Shown: positions 7,802 to 18,700, counted from the stretch's first letter. The stretch: DNA of 64,000 nt from an uncultured Muribaculaceae bacterium (GCA_910587355.1 CAJUKF010000001.1:67067-131066), one strand, 5' to 3'. Numbers and translations: made by a program. Notes: generated by a model not told the origin, from the sequence alone.

Positions 7802-8575
7802 ATGTCGGTGTTCAATTTTGGAAAGACCGTCATGTCGGGGCGCTATACGCATCCGGTGTACGGCACTATCCGCATAAAGGCTCATCCCGCTGCCCGGTGT
7901 ATAAAAGCAAGATGGATTGGACAGGAGGTGTGTTTTGTCGTGCCTGTCAATGCGCCCTACGAGGAATTTCGGAAGTTTATCGATGATGCCGGAGTGCAGA
8001 AGAAAATCCTTGCTATACGTCCGAAGCCGTGTCTCTATGTGGGCATGAGGATTGACTGCGATATTGTTGATTTCACGATTGAATACGATGCATGCGAGTA
8101 TAGTGACACTGATATCCGCATAAAATCCGAGAAGTCGGCCCCCGAACGTAATAAGAAGGCCAATTACAAGCTTTATGTAAGTCCGCGTCTTAAGGATGCC
8201 GACCCTTGTGGTGCGGAATTTCAGACTTTTCTCAACAGAAATCTTCTGGTAGCGGCGAAACATGCCACAATTTCATATGTAGTGCCGCGTGCCAAGGAGC
8301 TTGCCATGCAGGTGGAGGCTCTTCCTATGGGCTGGAATGTGAAGGATGTAAAAAGAAGTCTCGGCAAATGCGACTCTCATGGGGTAATCACACTGTCGTC
8401 GCGTCTTATTTTTCTTCCGCAGGAACTTTGCGATTTCGTAATATACCACGAACTGGCACATCTTGCCGAGATGAACCACTCGGCTGCATTTCACAAGGTA
8501 TGCGACCGATATTGCGGCGGACGGGAAGCTGAATTGTCGGCACGCACTAAAAAATTTGAATTTCCTGTATTCTGA
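7802..8575 (+). CDS. YgjP/WLM-like putative zinc metalloprotein
   Basis: The 257-residue protein ends in a zinc-peptidase-like core (about 160-250) with the motif YHELAHLAEMNHSAAFH. The HExxH-type pair and a further histidine seven residues on could bind zinc. This is the pattern of the YgjP (DUF45) and WLM families. The N-terminal 150 residues are not recognised. No signal peptide is seen, so it is probably cytoplasmic. It starts 2 bp after nadK and ends 3 bp before the converging trmD gene. The substrate is unknown; members of this group have been proposed as peptidases, but activity is poorly defined. Confidence 0.75.
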   Translation: MSVFNFGKTVMSGRYTHPVYGTIRIKAHPAARCIKARWIGQEVCFVVPVNAPYEEFRKFIDDAGVQKKILAIRPKPCLYVGMRIDCDIVDFTIEYDACEYSDTDIRIKSEKSAPERNKKANYKLYVSPRLKDADPCGAEFQTFLNRNLLVAAKHATISYVVPRAKELAMQVEALPMGWNVKDVKRSLGKCDSHGVITLSSRLIFLPQELCDFVIYHELAHLAEMNHSAAFHKVCDRYCGGREAELSARTKKFEFPVF

Positions 8576-8578
8576 TTG

Positions 8579-9253
8579 TTAGTCAAGCAAATCGGGGCGG
8601 AGCCGGCGCGTGCGCTCCAAGGCCTGCTCATGGCGCCATTCCTCAATTTTTGCCTGATGTCCCGACAGCAGAATCTGCGGTACGCCCCATCCATTGTATT
8701 CGGCCGGGCGCGTGTATACAGGGGGCTCCAGAAGATTGTCCTGAAAGGAATCGCTCAGCGCACTCTGTTCATCGCCGATAGCGCCGGGGATAAGACGTAC
8801 GATTGCATCGGTAATGGCAATCGCGGGCAATTCGCCTCCGGTGAGCACATAGTCGCCAATCGAGATTTCGCGGGTGATGAGGTGTTCGCGTATGCGGTAG
8901 TCGATGCCTTTGTAGTGTCCGCAGAGTATTATGATGTTATTGAGCAGCGACATGCTGTTGGCCATTTTCTGGTTGAAGACTTCGCCGTCAGGAGCGGTGA
9001 AAATTACTTCGTCGTATTGGCGCTGTGCCTTAAGCGCGCTTATGCAGCGGTCGACAGGTTCTACCTGTATCACCATGCCGGCATCGCCTCCGAAGGGGTA
9101 GTCGTCGACCTTGCGGTAGCGGTTGGTGGTGTAGTCGCGAAGATTGTGTACCTCGATGTCTACAAGACCTTTATCGCGTGCGCGCTTGATGATTGAGCAG
9201 TTCAGCGGCGATTCAAGCATTTCCGGAAGTACAGTTATTATGTCGATTCGCAT
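8579..9253 (-). CDS. trmD: tRNA (guanine-N1-)-methyltransferase
   Basis: TrmD methylates G37 of tRNAs that read CNN codons, preventing frameshifting, and is essential in most bacteria. The protein has 224 residues from the ATG giving MRIDIITVLPEM. An upstream in-frame ATG at 9334 lies before the predicted promoter and is rejected. Family motifs visible are DYPFGGDAGMVIQ near residue 53, LCGHYKGIDYRI near 108, ISIGDYVLTGGELPA near 128 and the knot-forming DNLLEPPVYTRP near 174. The gene stands alone and converges on the metalloprotein gene. Confidence 0.96.
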   Translation of the reverse strand: MRIDIITVLPEMLESPLNCSIIKRARDKGLVDIEVHNLRDYTTNRYRKVDDYPFGGDAGMVIQVEPVDRCISALKAQRQYDEVIFTAPDGEVFNQKMANSMSLLNNIIILCGHYKGIDYRIREHLITREISIGDYVLTGGELPAIAITDAIVRLIPGAIGDEQSALSDSFQDNLLEPPVYTRPAEYNGWGVPQILLSGHQAKIEEWRHEQALERTRRLRPDLLD

Positions 9254-9288
9254 TTTAGTTTCAGAAGTTTTTTGTATTTTCGCGGTTG

Positions 9289-9296
9289 CAAAGTTA
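9289..9296 (-). promoter_or_regulatory. -7 box of trmD
   Basis: TAACTTTG on the minus strand fits the Bacteroidota -7 consensus, 36 bp upstream of the trmD ATG. The -33 region at the expected spacing is weak. The box lies downstream of the alternative ATG at 9334 and so supports the shorter protein. Confidence 0.5.
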
Positions 9297-9398
9297 AGAA
9301 TTTTTTCCCTCAGATTAAACTCGGGACAGAACACTTGGCTTTCTCAGACGTTTAAACGGTTGATAACATCCTTATACACGCACTACTAATTATTCAAA

Positions 9399-9827
9399 AT
9401 GAAACCCCTGTACTTCTTTGCTCTTATTGTATTAACCTTTCTGGCGGCAGCTTGTTCGGGCGACGTGGTCGATGGCACCAGCTACGACAGCGAAGTGTGC
9501 GAGGAGCTGGCGGTAAAAATCGAGCGTCATGATTCTATCACACAGCCGGAATACGAACGAATGATAGGTCAGAACGGGGCGATTTTACGTTATCTTATTG
9601 AGAAAAGTCGCGAGATTGCCGAAGAGCCGCAGGGAGACCGAACAAATTCGTGGCGCGATTTGTTGGCTGACCCCGAGTATATGGAGCGTTTCAGCTTTAT
9701 GTTCACACTTGGCTCTGCTCTTTATCAGGCAGATGCCGACGGCCGTCTCGACGAGAACAACCGCGGGCTGTATAAGAAACTCGACCGCTATAATCAGGAA
9801 CTGGCCGAATATTCCGAACGAAATTGA
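9399..9827 (+). CDS. Small lipoprotein of unknown function
   Basis: The 142-residue protein starts with a short hydrophobic signal and a lipobox (LAAAC, Cys19), predicting lipidation and envelope anchoring. The mature part is acidic and helical, with no recognised domain. Its stop overlaps the helicase gene start by one base (TGATG), so the two are probably cotranscribed and coupled. No function can be assigned; the pairing with a cytoplasmic helicase gives no obvious clue. Confidence 0.8.
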   Translation: MKPLYFFALIVLTFLAAACSGDVVDGTSYDSEVCEELAVKIERHDSITQPEYERMIGQNGAILRYLIEKSREIAEEPQGDRTNSWRDLLADPEYMERFSFMFTLGSALYQADADGRLDENNRGLYKKLDRYNQELAEYSERN

Positions 9828-11284
9828 TGGACCCCCGGGAGTTTGCCGCCAATACCCTTCTTGCCCTCCCTTACACCGCAAATGACCAACAGATGCAGGT
9901 GGTGGCCGCTTTGGCCCGTTTTCTCCATCCCGAAACACCGGCAGAGGCTGTTTTTATTCTCAACGGATATGCGGGGACTGGCAAGACTTCTCTTACCGGA
10001 GCTTTGGTGCAGACTCTTGAGGCTGTTGGGCGCGAAGTTGTGCTCATGGCTCCTACAGGACGTGCCGCCAAGGTATTCAGTGCGAACTCCGGCGGTCATG
10101 CCGCATATACAATCCACCGTAAAATCTACCGTCACAATCCTTATGCGGTTCCGGGTGAATATGCTCCGCCGCTTCCTGCCGAAAACCGCTCCAGGGATGC
10201 CGTGTTTATCGTTGACGAGGCCTCGATGATTGGAGGCAGCGATGCCGAAGGCTCAAGCCTTCTCGACGACCTGATTACCTATGTGTATGCCGGTGACAAC
10301 TGTCGTCTCATTCTGATTGGCGACACGGCTCAGCTGCCTCCTGTAGGCTCCGACACTTCTCCGGCGATGAATCCCGACGTTCTCCGCCGTCTCGGACTGA
10401 AAGTAACCCGGGCCACAATTACCGAGACTGCCCGTCAGGCAGCCGATTCAGGCATACTTTTCAATGCTACGCGCCTGCGACGGGCCATGGCTCGTATCAA
10501 TGCTCTTAAAGAGGGGCAGCCTATGCCGGTGCCCCGGCTTCGTATCATGGGTTTCGATGATGTGAAGGTAGTGAGCGGCGAAGATTTGCCTGAAATAATC
10601 TCCAAAGCATACGACAGGGCAGACCATGGTCTTGCCGACACCATCCTTATCACCAGGAGCAACCGCCGTGCAGCCGAGTACAATGCCGGCATAAGGGCTT
10701 CGGTGCTTTACAGAGAGGAAGAACTTACCCCCGGCGACCTCCTGATAGTGGCCCGTAACCATTATTTCACTAAAAAAGTAAAGGGTATTGATTTCGTGGC
10801 GAACGGCGACATACTCACCGTACGTAAAATTTATGGTTCGGAGACACGCTATGGTTTTCGTTTCGCCGATGTGCAGTTTGCTTTATCTGCTGAAGCCGAC
10901 AATGAAGACGCGCCCGTATTCGATGCAAAAATAATGCTTGACACGCTGTCGGACCCTGAGGCCACGATGTCGCAGGAGGCTTGGAACCGGCTGTATTACG
11001 GGGTTGTAAACGATAACGAACGCTACGGAAACGCATCCGTGGACCAGCGCCTTCGCGCGCTTCGTACCGACCCGTACTGGTCTTCGCTGCAGGTGAAATA
11101 CGCCTATGCGGTCACTTGCCACAAAGCCCAGGGCGGTCAGTGGGAAAACGTATTTGTCGACCTGGCTTACATTCCCGACGATGCTCTCGGCCCCATGCTT
11201 TACCGCTGGTTCTATACTGCCGTGACACGGGCCCGTAAGCGCCTCTATCTTATCGCACCTCCTGAGGCGTTGCTTGAGAAATAG
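9827..11284 (+). CDS. RecD-like superfamily 1 DNA helicase
   Basis: The 485-residue protein has a Walker A motif GYAGTGKTS (47-55), motif Ia APTGRAAKV, the Walker B/DEAD-like VDEAS near 130, motif III GDTAQLPPVG and a C-terminal UvrD/RecD2-type domain. That domain carries YAVTCHKAQGGQW and FYTAVTRARKRLYLI (motifs V/VI). This is the compact ATP-dependent helicase, without a RecB/RecC partner, that is widespread in Bacteroidota as 'RecD-like' or exodeoxyribonuclease V alpha-like. The ATG at 9827 overlaps the upstream stop by one base; a TTG three bases earlier is less likely. The role is probably in DNA repair or recombination. Confidence 0.88.
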   Translation: MDPREFAANTLLALPYTANDQQMQVVAALARFLHPETPAEAVFILNGYAGTGKTSLTGALVQTLEAVGREVVLMAPTGRAAKVFSANSGGHAAYTIHRKIYRHNPYAVPGEYAPPLPAENRSRDAVFIVDEASMIGGSDAEGSSLLDDLITYVYAGDNCRLILIGDTAQLPPVGSDTSPAMNPDVLRRLGLKVTRATITETARQAADSGILFNATRLRRAMARINALKEGQPMPVPRLRIMGFDDVKVVSGEDLPEIISKAYDRADHGLADTILITRSNRRAAEYNAGIRASVLYREEELTPGDLLIVARNHYFTKKVKGIDFVANGDILTVRKIYGSETRYGFRFADVQFALSAEADNEDAPVFDAKIMLDTLSDPEATMSQEAWNRLYYGVVNDNERYGNASVDQRLRALRTDPYWSSLQVKYAYAVTCHKAQGGQWENVFVDLAYIPDDALGPMLYRWFYTAVTRARKRLYLIAPPEALLEK

Positions 11285-11344
11285 TTGTTTTGCTTTCAAT
11301 ACACCTATAGTATCCATTATTTTTTTGTTGTCGGATGCGATTTT

Positions 11345-11376
11345 TTTGATAATTACGGCATAATGTGCTAAATTTG
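11345..11376 (+). promoter_or_regulatory. Bacteroidota promoter of the rel gene
   Basis: TTTG (11345-11348), exactly 20 nt, then TAAATTTG (11369-11376) match the consensus. The predicted start is near 11382, giving a leader of about 27 nt before the ATG at 11409. A GTG that would extend the protein by 11 residues overlaps the -7 box and is therefore not the start. Confidence 0.75.
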
Positions 11377-11408
11377 TGGCTAATTGGCAAAATATCAATC
11401 GTTGCACC

Positions 11409-13670
11409 ATGGAACAAGAAGGTACATATATGCAGACAGATAGCGATGAGCAGATGATTCAGGAGGCCTATCAGGCCCTCGTGGACGGTTATCTGAACAG
11501 CAATCACCGCAAGAAAGTGGAGATTATCGACCGTGCCTTCCAGTTTGCGAAAGCGGCCCATGCCGGCGTACGGCGCCGTTCGGGCGAGCCTTATATTATG
11601 CATCCCATTGCGGTAGCTACGATTGTATCACAGGAAATCGGCCTCGGTTCTACTTCAATTGCCGCAGCGTTGCTGCATGATGTGGTAGAGGATACGGAAT
11701 TTACCGTAGAAGACATCGAACAGCATTTCGGCCCTAAAATCGCGCAGCTTGTCGACGGCCTTACCAAAATTTCGGGCGGAATTTTCGGCGACAAGGCATC
11801 AGTGCAGGCAGAGAACTTCCGCAAGCTCCTCCTTACCATGAGCGAGGATATACGTGTGGTACTCATCAAAATGGCCGACCGTCTGCACAATATGCGCACC
11901 CTCGGTTCAATGGCTCCCAACAAGCGCTATAAAATCGCAGGTGAGACTCTTTATATCTATGCGCCGCTGGCTCACCGTCTCGGTCTCTTTCCTATCAAGA
12001 CCGAACTTGAGGACCTCAGTTTCAAGTATGAGCACCCCGATATATACAAGCAGATTTCTGATAAAATCAAGGAAAGCCAGGCACGGCGCTCCGAGGTGTA
12101 CGGCGATTTTTCGCTGCCCATAAAGCAGAAACTCGACGAACTCGGTATCAAGTATGAGGCCAAAGCCCGACTGAAATCGGTTTATTCCATTTATAATAAA
12201 ATGGAAACCAAGCATTTGCCGTTTGAGGAGGTATATGACCTATATGCCATGCGAATAGTATTCGAGTGCGACGATATAAACAAAGAAAAGGCGATGTGCT
12301 GGAGCATTTATTCAGCCATTACCGATTTGTATCAGCTGCATCCTACCCGTACCCGCGACTGGATTGCCACCCCCAAGGCAAACGGCTACCAGGCTCTCCA
12401 CCTTACCGTCATGGGTCCCGACGGCAACTGGATAGAAGTCCAGATACGCTCGCGCCGTATGGACGAGATTGCCGAAAAAGGTTTTGCCGCTCACTGGAAA
12501 TATAAAATCGGCGACGGCGACGAAGAGTCGGAGCTCAATGCATGGCTGAAGACAATCAAGGATATTCTTGACAATCCCGAACCGAGTGCGATTGATTTTC
12601 TCAATACCCTCAAGCTCAATCTTTTTGCTTCGGAAATTGTGGTGTTCACTCCGAAAGGTGAACTGATTACGCTTCCGGCAGGAGCCACTGTACTCGACCT
12701 TGCCTTCCATCTTCACTCCGAAATCGGCATACACTGTATAGCCGGCAAAGTGAACCATAAGCTCATGCCCCTGCAGACAGAGCTAAAAAGCGGTGACCAG
12801 GTAGAAGTCCTCACTTCCAAAACCCAGATGCCGCTGCCTGAATGGGAAAATTTTCTCAATACGGCAAAAGGCCGTACACGCCTGCGCAAAAGCCTGCGCG
12901 CCATGCGGCAGCCCGTGATTGTAAAAGGTAATGAGATTCTTGAAGAATGGTTTGCCTCACACGGGATAGAGGAATCCAACCGTGTCATTACCAAAATGCT
13001 TGGTGTATTCCATGTAGCCAACCGTGATGAACTGTGCTATCAGCTCGGTGCCGATGAGATTGTTCTCGGAGACTTCTTAATCAAACCGCTCAAGCATGTT
13101 GTAGATGGGAAGAAGCAGTCTTCCGGCATTCTCTCCAAAATACCCCTTATCGGCCGTATAGTCACCTCTTCTTCGCCTGAAACTCTCTCAGGCGAGTTGC
13201 AACAGCCAGAACCAGTCAACACAAAACAGATTTATACTCTTCACACCGACGCACACGGACCGAATTATATCATCAGTTCATGTTGCAATCCCATTCCCGG
13301 AGATGACGTGCTCGGCTTTGTCAACGATGACGGCAAGGTCGAGATTCATTCGGTTGACTGCCCCAGAGCGCAGGTGCTCAAGGCCGGTTATGGCTCGCGG
13401 ATTGTGGCTACGGAATGGGCCGGTGTCACCGACCTGTTCACTGCACATGTCCGTATCGAGGGCATCGACCGACGCGGAATCCTCCAGGAAATAACTCAGC
13501 TAATATCGAGTCTCATGGGTATAAATATACGCAAACTCTTTATCGAGGCCGAGAAAGAAGTCTTTCATGCCGACCTCTGGATTGAAGTTAACGACAAGGA
13601 TGTTGTGCGCGACCTCTGTGACCGGACTAAAAAAATACAGGGAGTGACGCGCGCTACCCGAATTCTCTAA
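11409..13670 (+). CDS. rel: Bifunctional (p)ppGpp synthetase/hydrolase (Rel/SpoT family)
   Basis: This enzyme makes and degrades the alarmone (p)ppGpp and controls the stringent response. The 753-residue protein is full length. It has an HD hydrolase domain with His65 (MHPIAVA) and His90-Asp91 (LLHDVVEDTE), so hydrolysis should be active. The synthetase domain follows (about 240-370) with TRDWIATPKANGYQALHLTV and WIEVQIRS. A TGS domain (about 400-460), a zinc-finger-like CC region (SSCCNPIPGDD) and a C-terminal ACT domain (about 675-750) complete it. All four parts are intact, as in a true Rel rather than a small alarmone synthetase. Confidence 0.96.
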   Translation: MEQEGTYMQTDSDEQMIQEAYQALVDGYLNSNHRKKVEIIDRAFQFAKAAHAGVRRRSGEPYIMHPIAVATIVSQEIGLGSTSIAAALLHDVVEDTEFTVEDIEQHFGPKIAQLVDGLTKISGGIFGDKASVQAENFRKLLLTMSEDIRVVLIKMADRLHNMRTLGSMAPNKRYKIAGETLYIYAPLAHRLGLFPIKTELEDLSFKYEHPDIYKQISDKIKESQARRSEVYGDFSLPIKQKLDELGIKYEAKARLKSVYSIYNKMETKHLPFEEVYDLYAMRIVFECDDINKEKAMCWSIYSAITDLYQLHPTRTRDWIATPKANGYQALHLTVMGPDGNWIEVQIRSRRMDEIAEKGFAAHWKYKIGDGDEESELNAWLKTIKDILDNPEPSAIDFLNTLKLNLFASEIVVFTPKGELITLPAGATVLDLAFHLHSEIGIHCIAGKVNHKLMPLQTELKSGDQVEVLTSKTQMPLPEWENFLNTAKGRTRLRKSLRAMRQPVIVKGNEILEEWFASHGIEESNRVITKMLGVFHVANRDELCYQLGADEIVLGDFLIKPLKHVVDGKKQSSGILSKIPLIGRIVTSSSPETLSGELQQPEPVNTKQIYTLHTDAHGPNYIISSCCNPIPGDDVLGFVNDDGKVEIHSVDCPRAQVLKAGYGSRIVATEWAGVTDLFTAHVRIEGIDRRGILQEITQLISSLMGINIRKLFIEAEKEVFHADLWIEVNDKDVVRDLCDRTKKIQGVTRATRIL

Positions 13671-13691
13671 AAACATAACACCCCTCCGAAA

Positions 13692-15710
13692 ATGCTTCTA
13701 AAAAAAATACTCATAGCTCTTGCGGCCACGCTGATTATTGTGTATTTCTATCCGCATCCTGAGGCAAACAGATATAACTACGAGGAAGGTCGTCCGTGGA
13801 ACTACTCCAAGCTTATTGCGCCTTTCGATATACCGGTGCATCCCGACTCGGCGACAATCATTGCCGCACGCGACTCGCTCAGCGCTCGTTTTGTGCCGAT
13901 ATATGAGCTCAACCAGCTCATTATCGATACTATTGTGAGCCGTCTGCCCGAGTCGCCGGGAACAAATCTGCAGAAGCGGCTCGGTGCCGAACTGCGCAAA
14001 ATATATTCATCAGGCATGGTGGATATGCGCACCCGCGAGGAAATCGAACAGGGGCGCCTTCCAAAAGTGAGAATCCTCGACAAAAACGTGCTCAACGAGA
14101 TGTCGACTTCGGCATTTACCTCTCCCCGCGACGCATATGTGTATCTCGACTCAATCATCACAGACCCTGAGCTGCACCAGTATTTCTTGCGGAGCAATCT
14201 GCAGAATCTCCTCCTGCCGAACTATACGCGCAACGAAGAGGAATGCCGCCGTAATTATGAGTATGAGTACCTTACTATAACCGCCGACCGCGGAATCATT
14301 CTCCAAGGCCAGACAATTATCGACAAGGGCGCCATTGTCTCGTCGCAGGATTTCACCAATCTGCGCACTTTCGAGACAATGCTCGACCAGATGAGCAACA
14401 AACAGAATCAGAGCCGGTGGCTGATGCTGCTCGGACAGTTCTTTTACGTGGCCATGCTCATGGCTCTGCTGATGCTGTATATATATTTCTTCTGTGACAA
14501 TATATACAATAACCTGAGGGCGTTCATCTTCATTTACAGTCTTATCACGCTCTTCTTCCTTGTAGGTGTGGGGCTGAATTATTTTGTGGCTCAGGGTGTG
14601 TATCTGGCGCCCATGATGATAGTGCCTGTGCTTGTGCTTGTGTTCTTCGACGGACGCACCGCACTTTTCACCACGGCGATTCTTTCGCTTGCATGCGCAG
14701 GAGTCACGGCATTCGCGCTTGAATTCCTATTCCTGCAATTTTGTGCGGCTACTTCGGCCGTATTTTCGCTTCGCGAGCTCTCGCGCCGTTCGCAGCTGCT
14801 GCGTACATCGGCTGTTGTAGTTCTGGCATATCTTCTGAGCTATCTGTCGCTTGAACTGCTTATGAATGGTTCTCTTGAGGGCTGCACATGGCGTATGGCC
14901 GCTATTCTTGCAGTCAGTGCCGCCCTTACCTCAATGGCTTATATAATGATGTTTGTCGTTGAGCGCGTGTTCGGCTTTGTGTCGGTAGTGACGCTTGTCG
15001 AGCTTGCCGATATCAACGCCCCGCTGCTCATGCGGCTGTCTAACGAGTGTCCCGGCACTTTCCAGCATTCGATTGCCGTGAGCAATCTTGCATGTGATGC
15101 CGCACAGCGTATCGGAGCCAACGTGCAGCTTGTGCGTGCAGGCGCGCTCTATCACGATATAGGCAAAATCGCCAATCCCGCTTTTTTCACCGAGAATCAG
15201 CATGGCGTGAATCCGCATGATGCCTTGTCGCCCGAGCGCAGCGCCGCCATTGTGATTAATCATGTGAAGGATGGGCTGCAGATGGCCGAGCGGGCGCGTC
15301 TCCCCGAATCGGTGCGTCAGTTCATACGCGAGCATCACGGTGCCGGTATGGCAAAATATTTCTATATCACCTATTGCAAGGCGCATCCCGATGAAGATGT
15401 CGACAAATCGCCCTTCACTTATCCCGGCCCGAATCCTCAGAGCCGCGAGACCTCGATTCTGATGATGGCCGATGCTGTCGAAGCAGCCTCCCGTTCGCTC
15501 AAGGAGCATACGCGCGAAGATATCGCATCTCTTGTCAACCGTATCATCGACAGTCAGATTGCCGAAGGCCTTCATAATTCGTCGACACTCCGCTTCCGTG
15601 ACATAGAGACTATCAAAGAGGCGTTTATAAAACGTCTGATGACTATCTATCACTCGCGTATCGCCTATCCTGCCGCTCCCAAGGCTCCAACTCAGGCGGC
15701 GGCACAATAA
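13692..15710 (+). CDS. 7TM-HD cyclic-di-AMP phosphodiesterase, PgpH-like
   Basis: The 672-residue inner-membrane protein has one N-terminal helix (about 4-20), a large extracellular 7TMR-HDED-type domain (to about 240), a cluster of about seven membrane helices (about 250-440) and a cytoplasmic HD domain. The catalytic metal site is visible in RAGALYHDIGKI (His-Asp near 487) with EHHG and MADAVEA later. In Listeria the homologue PgpH hydrolyses c-di-AMP to pApA. It starts 21 bp after rel, placing two nucleotide-messenger enzymes in one transcript. A c-di-AMP role is inferred from the family. Confidence 0.88.
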   Translation: MLLKKILIALAATLIIVYFYPHPEANRYNYEEGRPWNYSKLIAPFDIPVHPDSATIIAARDSLSARFVPIYELNQLIIDTIVSRLPESPGTNLQKRLGAELRKIYSSGMVDMRTREEIEQGRLPKVRILDKNVLNEMSTSAFTSPRDAYVYLDSIITDPELHQYFLRSNLQNLLLPNYTRNEEECRRNYEYEYLTITADRGIILQGQTIIDKGAIVSSQDFTNLRTFETMLDQMSNKQNQSRWLMLLGQFFYVAMLMALLMLYIYFFCDNIYNNLRAFIFIYSLITLFFLVGVGLNYFVAQGVYLAPMMIVPVLVLVFFDGRTALFTTAILSLACAGVTAFALEFLFLQFCAATSAVFSLRELSRRSQLLRTSAVVVLAYLLSYLSLELLMNGSLEGCTWRMAAILAVSAALTSMAYIMMFVVERVFGFVSVVTLVELADINAPLLMRLSNECPGTFQHSIAVSNLACDAAQRIGANVQLVRAGALYHDIGKIANPAFFTENQHGVNPHDALSPERSAAIVINHVKDGLQMAERARLPESVRQFIREHHGAGMAKYFYITYCKAHPDEDVDKSPFTYPGPNPQSRETSILMMADAVEAASRSLKEHTREDIASLVNRIIDSQIAEGLHNSSTLRFRDIETIKEAFIKRLMTIYHSRIAYPAAPKAPTQAAAQ

Positions 15711-15732
15711 GCGTGCCTGATTCAGCGTTATA

Positions 15733-18700
15733 ATGCTGATGAAATACCGTTTACGAATCTCCGGCGCAGTGCTTTTTGCTGCCGTCGCTCTTGCGGCGGC
15801 ACTGTTGCTGTCGGGCTGTTCGGCCAAGAAAAACACCGCCGCCAACCGCCGCTATCAGGAGTTCATCACACGGTATAATATTTACTATAACGGCGACACC
15901 CACTTCCGCGAGACGCTCGCCGACATGGAGAGCAAATACGAGGACGATTACTCGCGCAACGTGTACATGCATCCTGTCGAAGCCCGTAATGACAAGAGCG
16001 CTCCCCAGCCGTCGGGCGATTTCACCCGTTCAATCGAGAAAGCCCAGAAAGCCATACAGCTTCGCTCCATAAAGAAAAAGCCGGCGAAGAAAGCCGGCAA
16101 GCGAAACGACCCTAAATACAAGGAATGGATGAAGCGCGACGAATACAATCCTTTCCTTCATAATGCATGGATGATGATGGGTCGCAGCCAGTACTACAAC
16201 GGAGACTTTCTCGGGGCCGCGTCAACGTTCTTCTATATCAGCCGGCATTTCACGTGGTTGCCTAAGACTGTCGTGGAGGCCAAGCTCTTTCAGGCTTTGT
16301 CATATATCGGCATGGGCTGGCAGTTCGAGGCCGAGGTGATACTGACACGTATATCTCATGACGACCTACCTTCCAACGGTCTGCGCAGACTTTATAATTT
16401 CACTTACGCCGATTATTATATCCATGCATCGAAATGCGAGGAGGCTCTGCCGTTCCTTGTCGAGGCAGTGAAGGGTGCTAAAGGCGCCCAGAAAACGCGT
16501 CTTAACTTTCTGCTGGGGCAGGTGTACGAGCGTCTCGGTCAGAAAGATTTGGCGTACAAGGCGTTTGCATCGGCCGGAAGTTCGGCATCGGCGCCGTACC
16601 GCACAAAATTCAATGCACGCATCAAGCAGTCGGAGGTCTTTTCGGGCTCTGATATCGAGCCTGAGGTGAAAGCGCTGCGCCGCATGACCCGTTACGACCG
16701 AAACAAAGACTATCTCGACCAGGTCTATTATGCAATCGGCAACCTATATCTGAGCCGTGGCGATACACTGCATGCCATTGAAAACTATGAACTTGCAAAC
16801 GAAAAATCAACCCGAAACGGCATCGACAAGGCTCTCAATCAGCTGAAACTCGGGGAACTGTATTTCCTTCAGGGCAATTATGAGAAGGCACAGCCGTCGT
16901 ACTCCGAGGCCGTGCCGCAGTTACCTGAGTCATATCCGGGTCTCGCTGACATAAAACTGCGCTCCGACGTGCTCGACGAACTCTCGGTATATTCACAGAA
17001 TGTAAACCTTCAGGACTCACTCCTGCGGCTGGCGGCAATGTCGCCCGAACAGCAAATGGAGGTGATTGAAAAAATCATCAGGGAACTTAAGGAAAAAGAG
17101 AAGAAAGAAGCCGAGGACGCAGCCCGTGAGGAGTATCTTGCGAATCAGGCTGCCAAAGGCAATAATCTTCAGGACAACAAGACCCAGACCTTCGTTATAA
17201 ACTCCGACAATTCATGGTATTTCTATAACACCGCTACGCGCAATGCGGGCAAGACGGAGTTCCAGAAACGATGGGGTTCGCGTAAGCTCGAGGACAACTG
17301 GCGTCGCCGCAATAAATCGTCGTTCAATACCGATGACTTCAATGCTGCAGGCGATTCGGATGCCGATGCCGAAGATGCTCGGAATATCAATGAGGACTCG
17401 CCCGAAAACGAAGAAAAAGACGAGAAAGACGACCACAGCTCCGACCCGCATTATCCCGAATACTATCTCGCCCAGATTCCGAAGACCGACGAGGAGAAAA
17501 ATACGGCTCACGATGTTATTCAGGAGGGTCTGTATAATATGGGTGTCATTCTCAAGGACAAGCTCGAGGACTTCAGTGCTTCCAAGGCTGAGTTCGACCG
17601 TCTGCTCCGCGACTATCCCGACAATGTTTACCGCCTCGACACTTATTATAATCTTTATCTGATGTATATGCGTCAGGGCCGCACAGCCGAAGCCGAGCGT
17701 TACCGGCAGCTGATTCTAAGCGATTTTGCCGATTCCAAGTACGGTGTAGCAATGCGTAATCCCGATTATCTCGACGACCTCCGCAATATGGACAAATATC
17801 AGCAGGAGCTGTATGAGAAAACTTACGAGGCTTATCTCGACAACCGCAATTATGATGTCCATAAGGCTTATGAAACAATAAATGAGAAGTATCCGCTCAG
17901 CAAGACTCTGCCGAAGTTCATGTTCCTCCATGCGCTTGCATATGTCACCGAGCGCGACAAGGAAAAATTTAACACCACGCTGCGCGAATTGCTCGACCGA
18001 TATCCCGATACAGACATTACGCCGGTTGCTTCCGCATGGCTCAAAGGCATGGCGCAGGGGCGTGAACTACAGGCCGGAATCGGCACCAATCTGCGAGGTA
18101 TGATATGGGATATCAGTCTTGGAAATGACTCCGCTTCCGTTGCAGCCGATGGCAAAGCTCAGTTCGAACTCAATGAAGAAGTACCTCAGCGGTTAGTATT
18201 CACATTCCCCACCGATAAGGTATCGTCAAATGAGTTGCTGTTCGCTATCGCCAGGCATAATTTCCGCTCGTTCGTTGTCAAGGATTATGACCTCGAACAG
18301 ATGAATTTCGGCCGTCTCGGCATGGTCATAGTCAGCGGATTCGCCAATCAGGCCGAACTCAATCATTACCGCTCGGTAATGGCGGCCTCCGACGACTTCA
18401 GGCTGCCTGCCGGTGTGCGTCCGATAGCTATCAGCGATGCCAACTTCAAGATTCTTCTTGAGCAGGGACGCTCTTTTGAGGAGTATTTCAGATATCTCGA
18501 CGAGCAGAATTATATCGATGCACAGGCTGATATTCTCGCTCCTGACGAAATAGAGACACTTGAGGAAGCTGAAGAAGCAGAAGCGGCAGAAGGGCTTCCC
18601 GATACGTATGCAGTACCTGATTCCGATGCGGCTATAGATGCAGGTGCCGATGCAGAGGCCGAAGCAGTTGTCGATGGGCCTGAGGCCGATATCACCCGGC

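Noticed and set aside
11376..11408. GTG extension of the rel gene
   Set aside because: The GTG overlaps the -7 promoter box, so it would not be in the mRNA.
14931..15845. 304-codon open frame opposite the PgpH-like gene
   Set aside because: Antisense to the conserved HD domain and crosses two gene ends on the plus strand.
17212..17511. Hydrophobic frame opposite the acidic linker of the SprE-like gene
   Set aside because: Reverse complement of an Asp/Glu/Lys-rich stretch naturally reads as Val/Phe/Ile-rich; an artefact.
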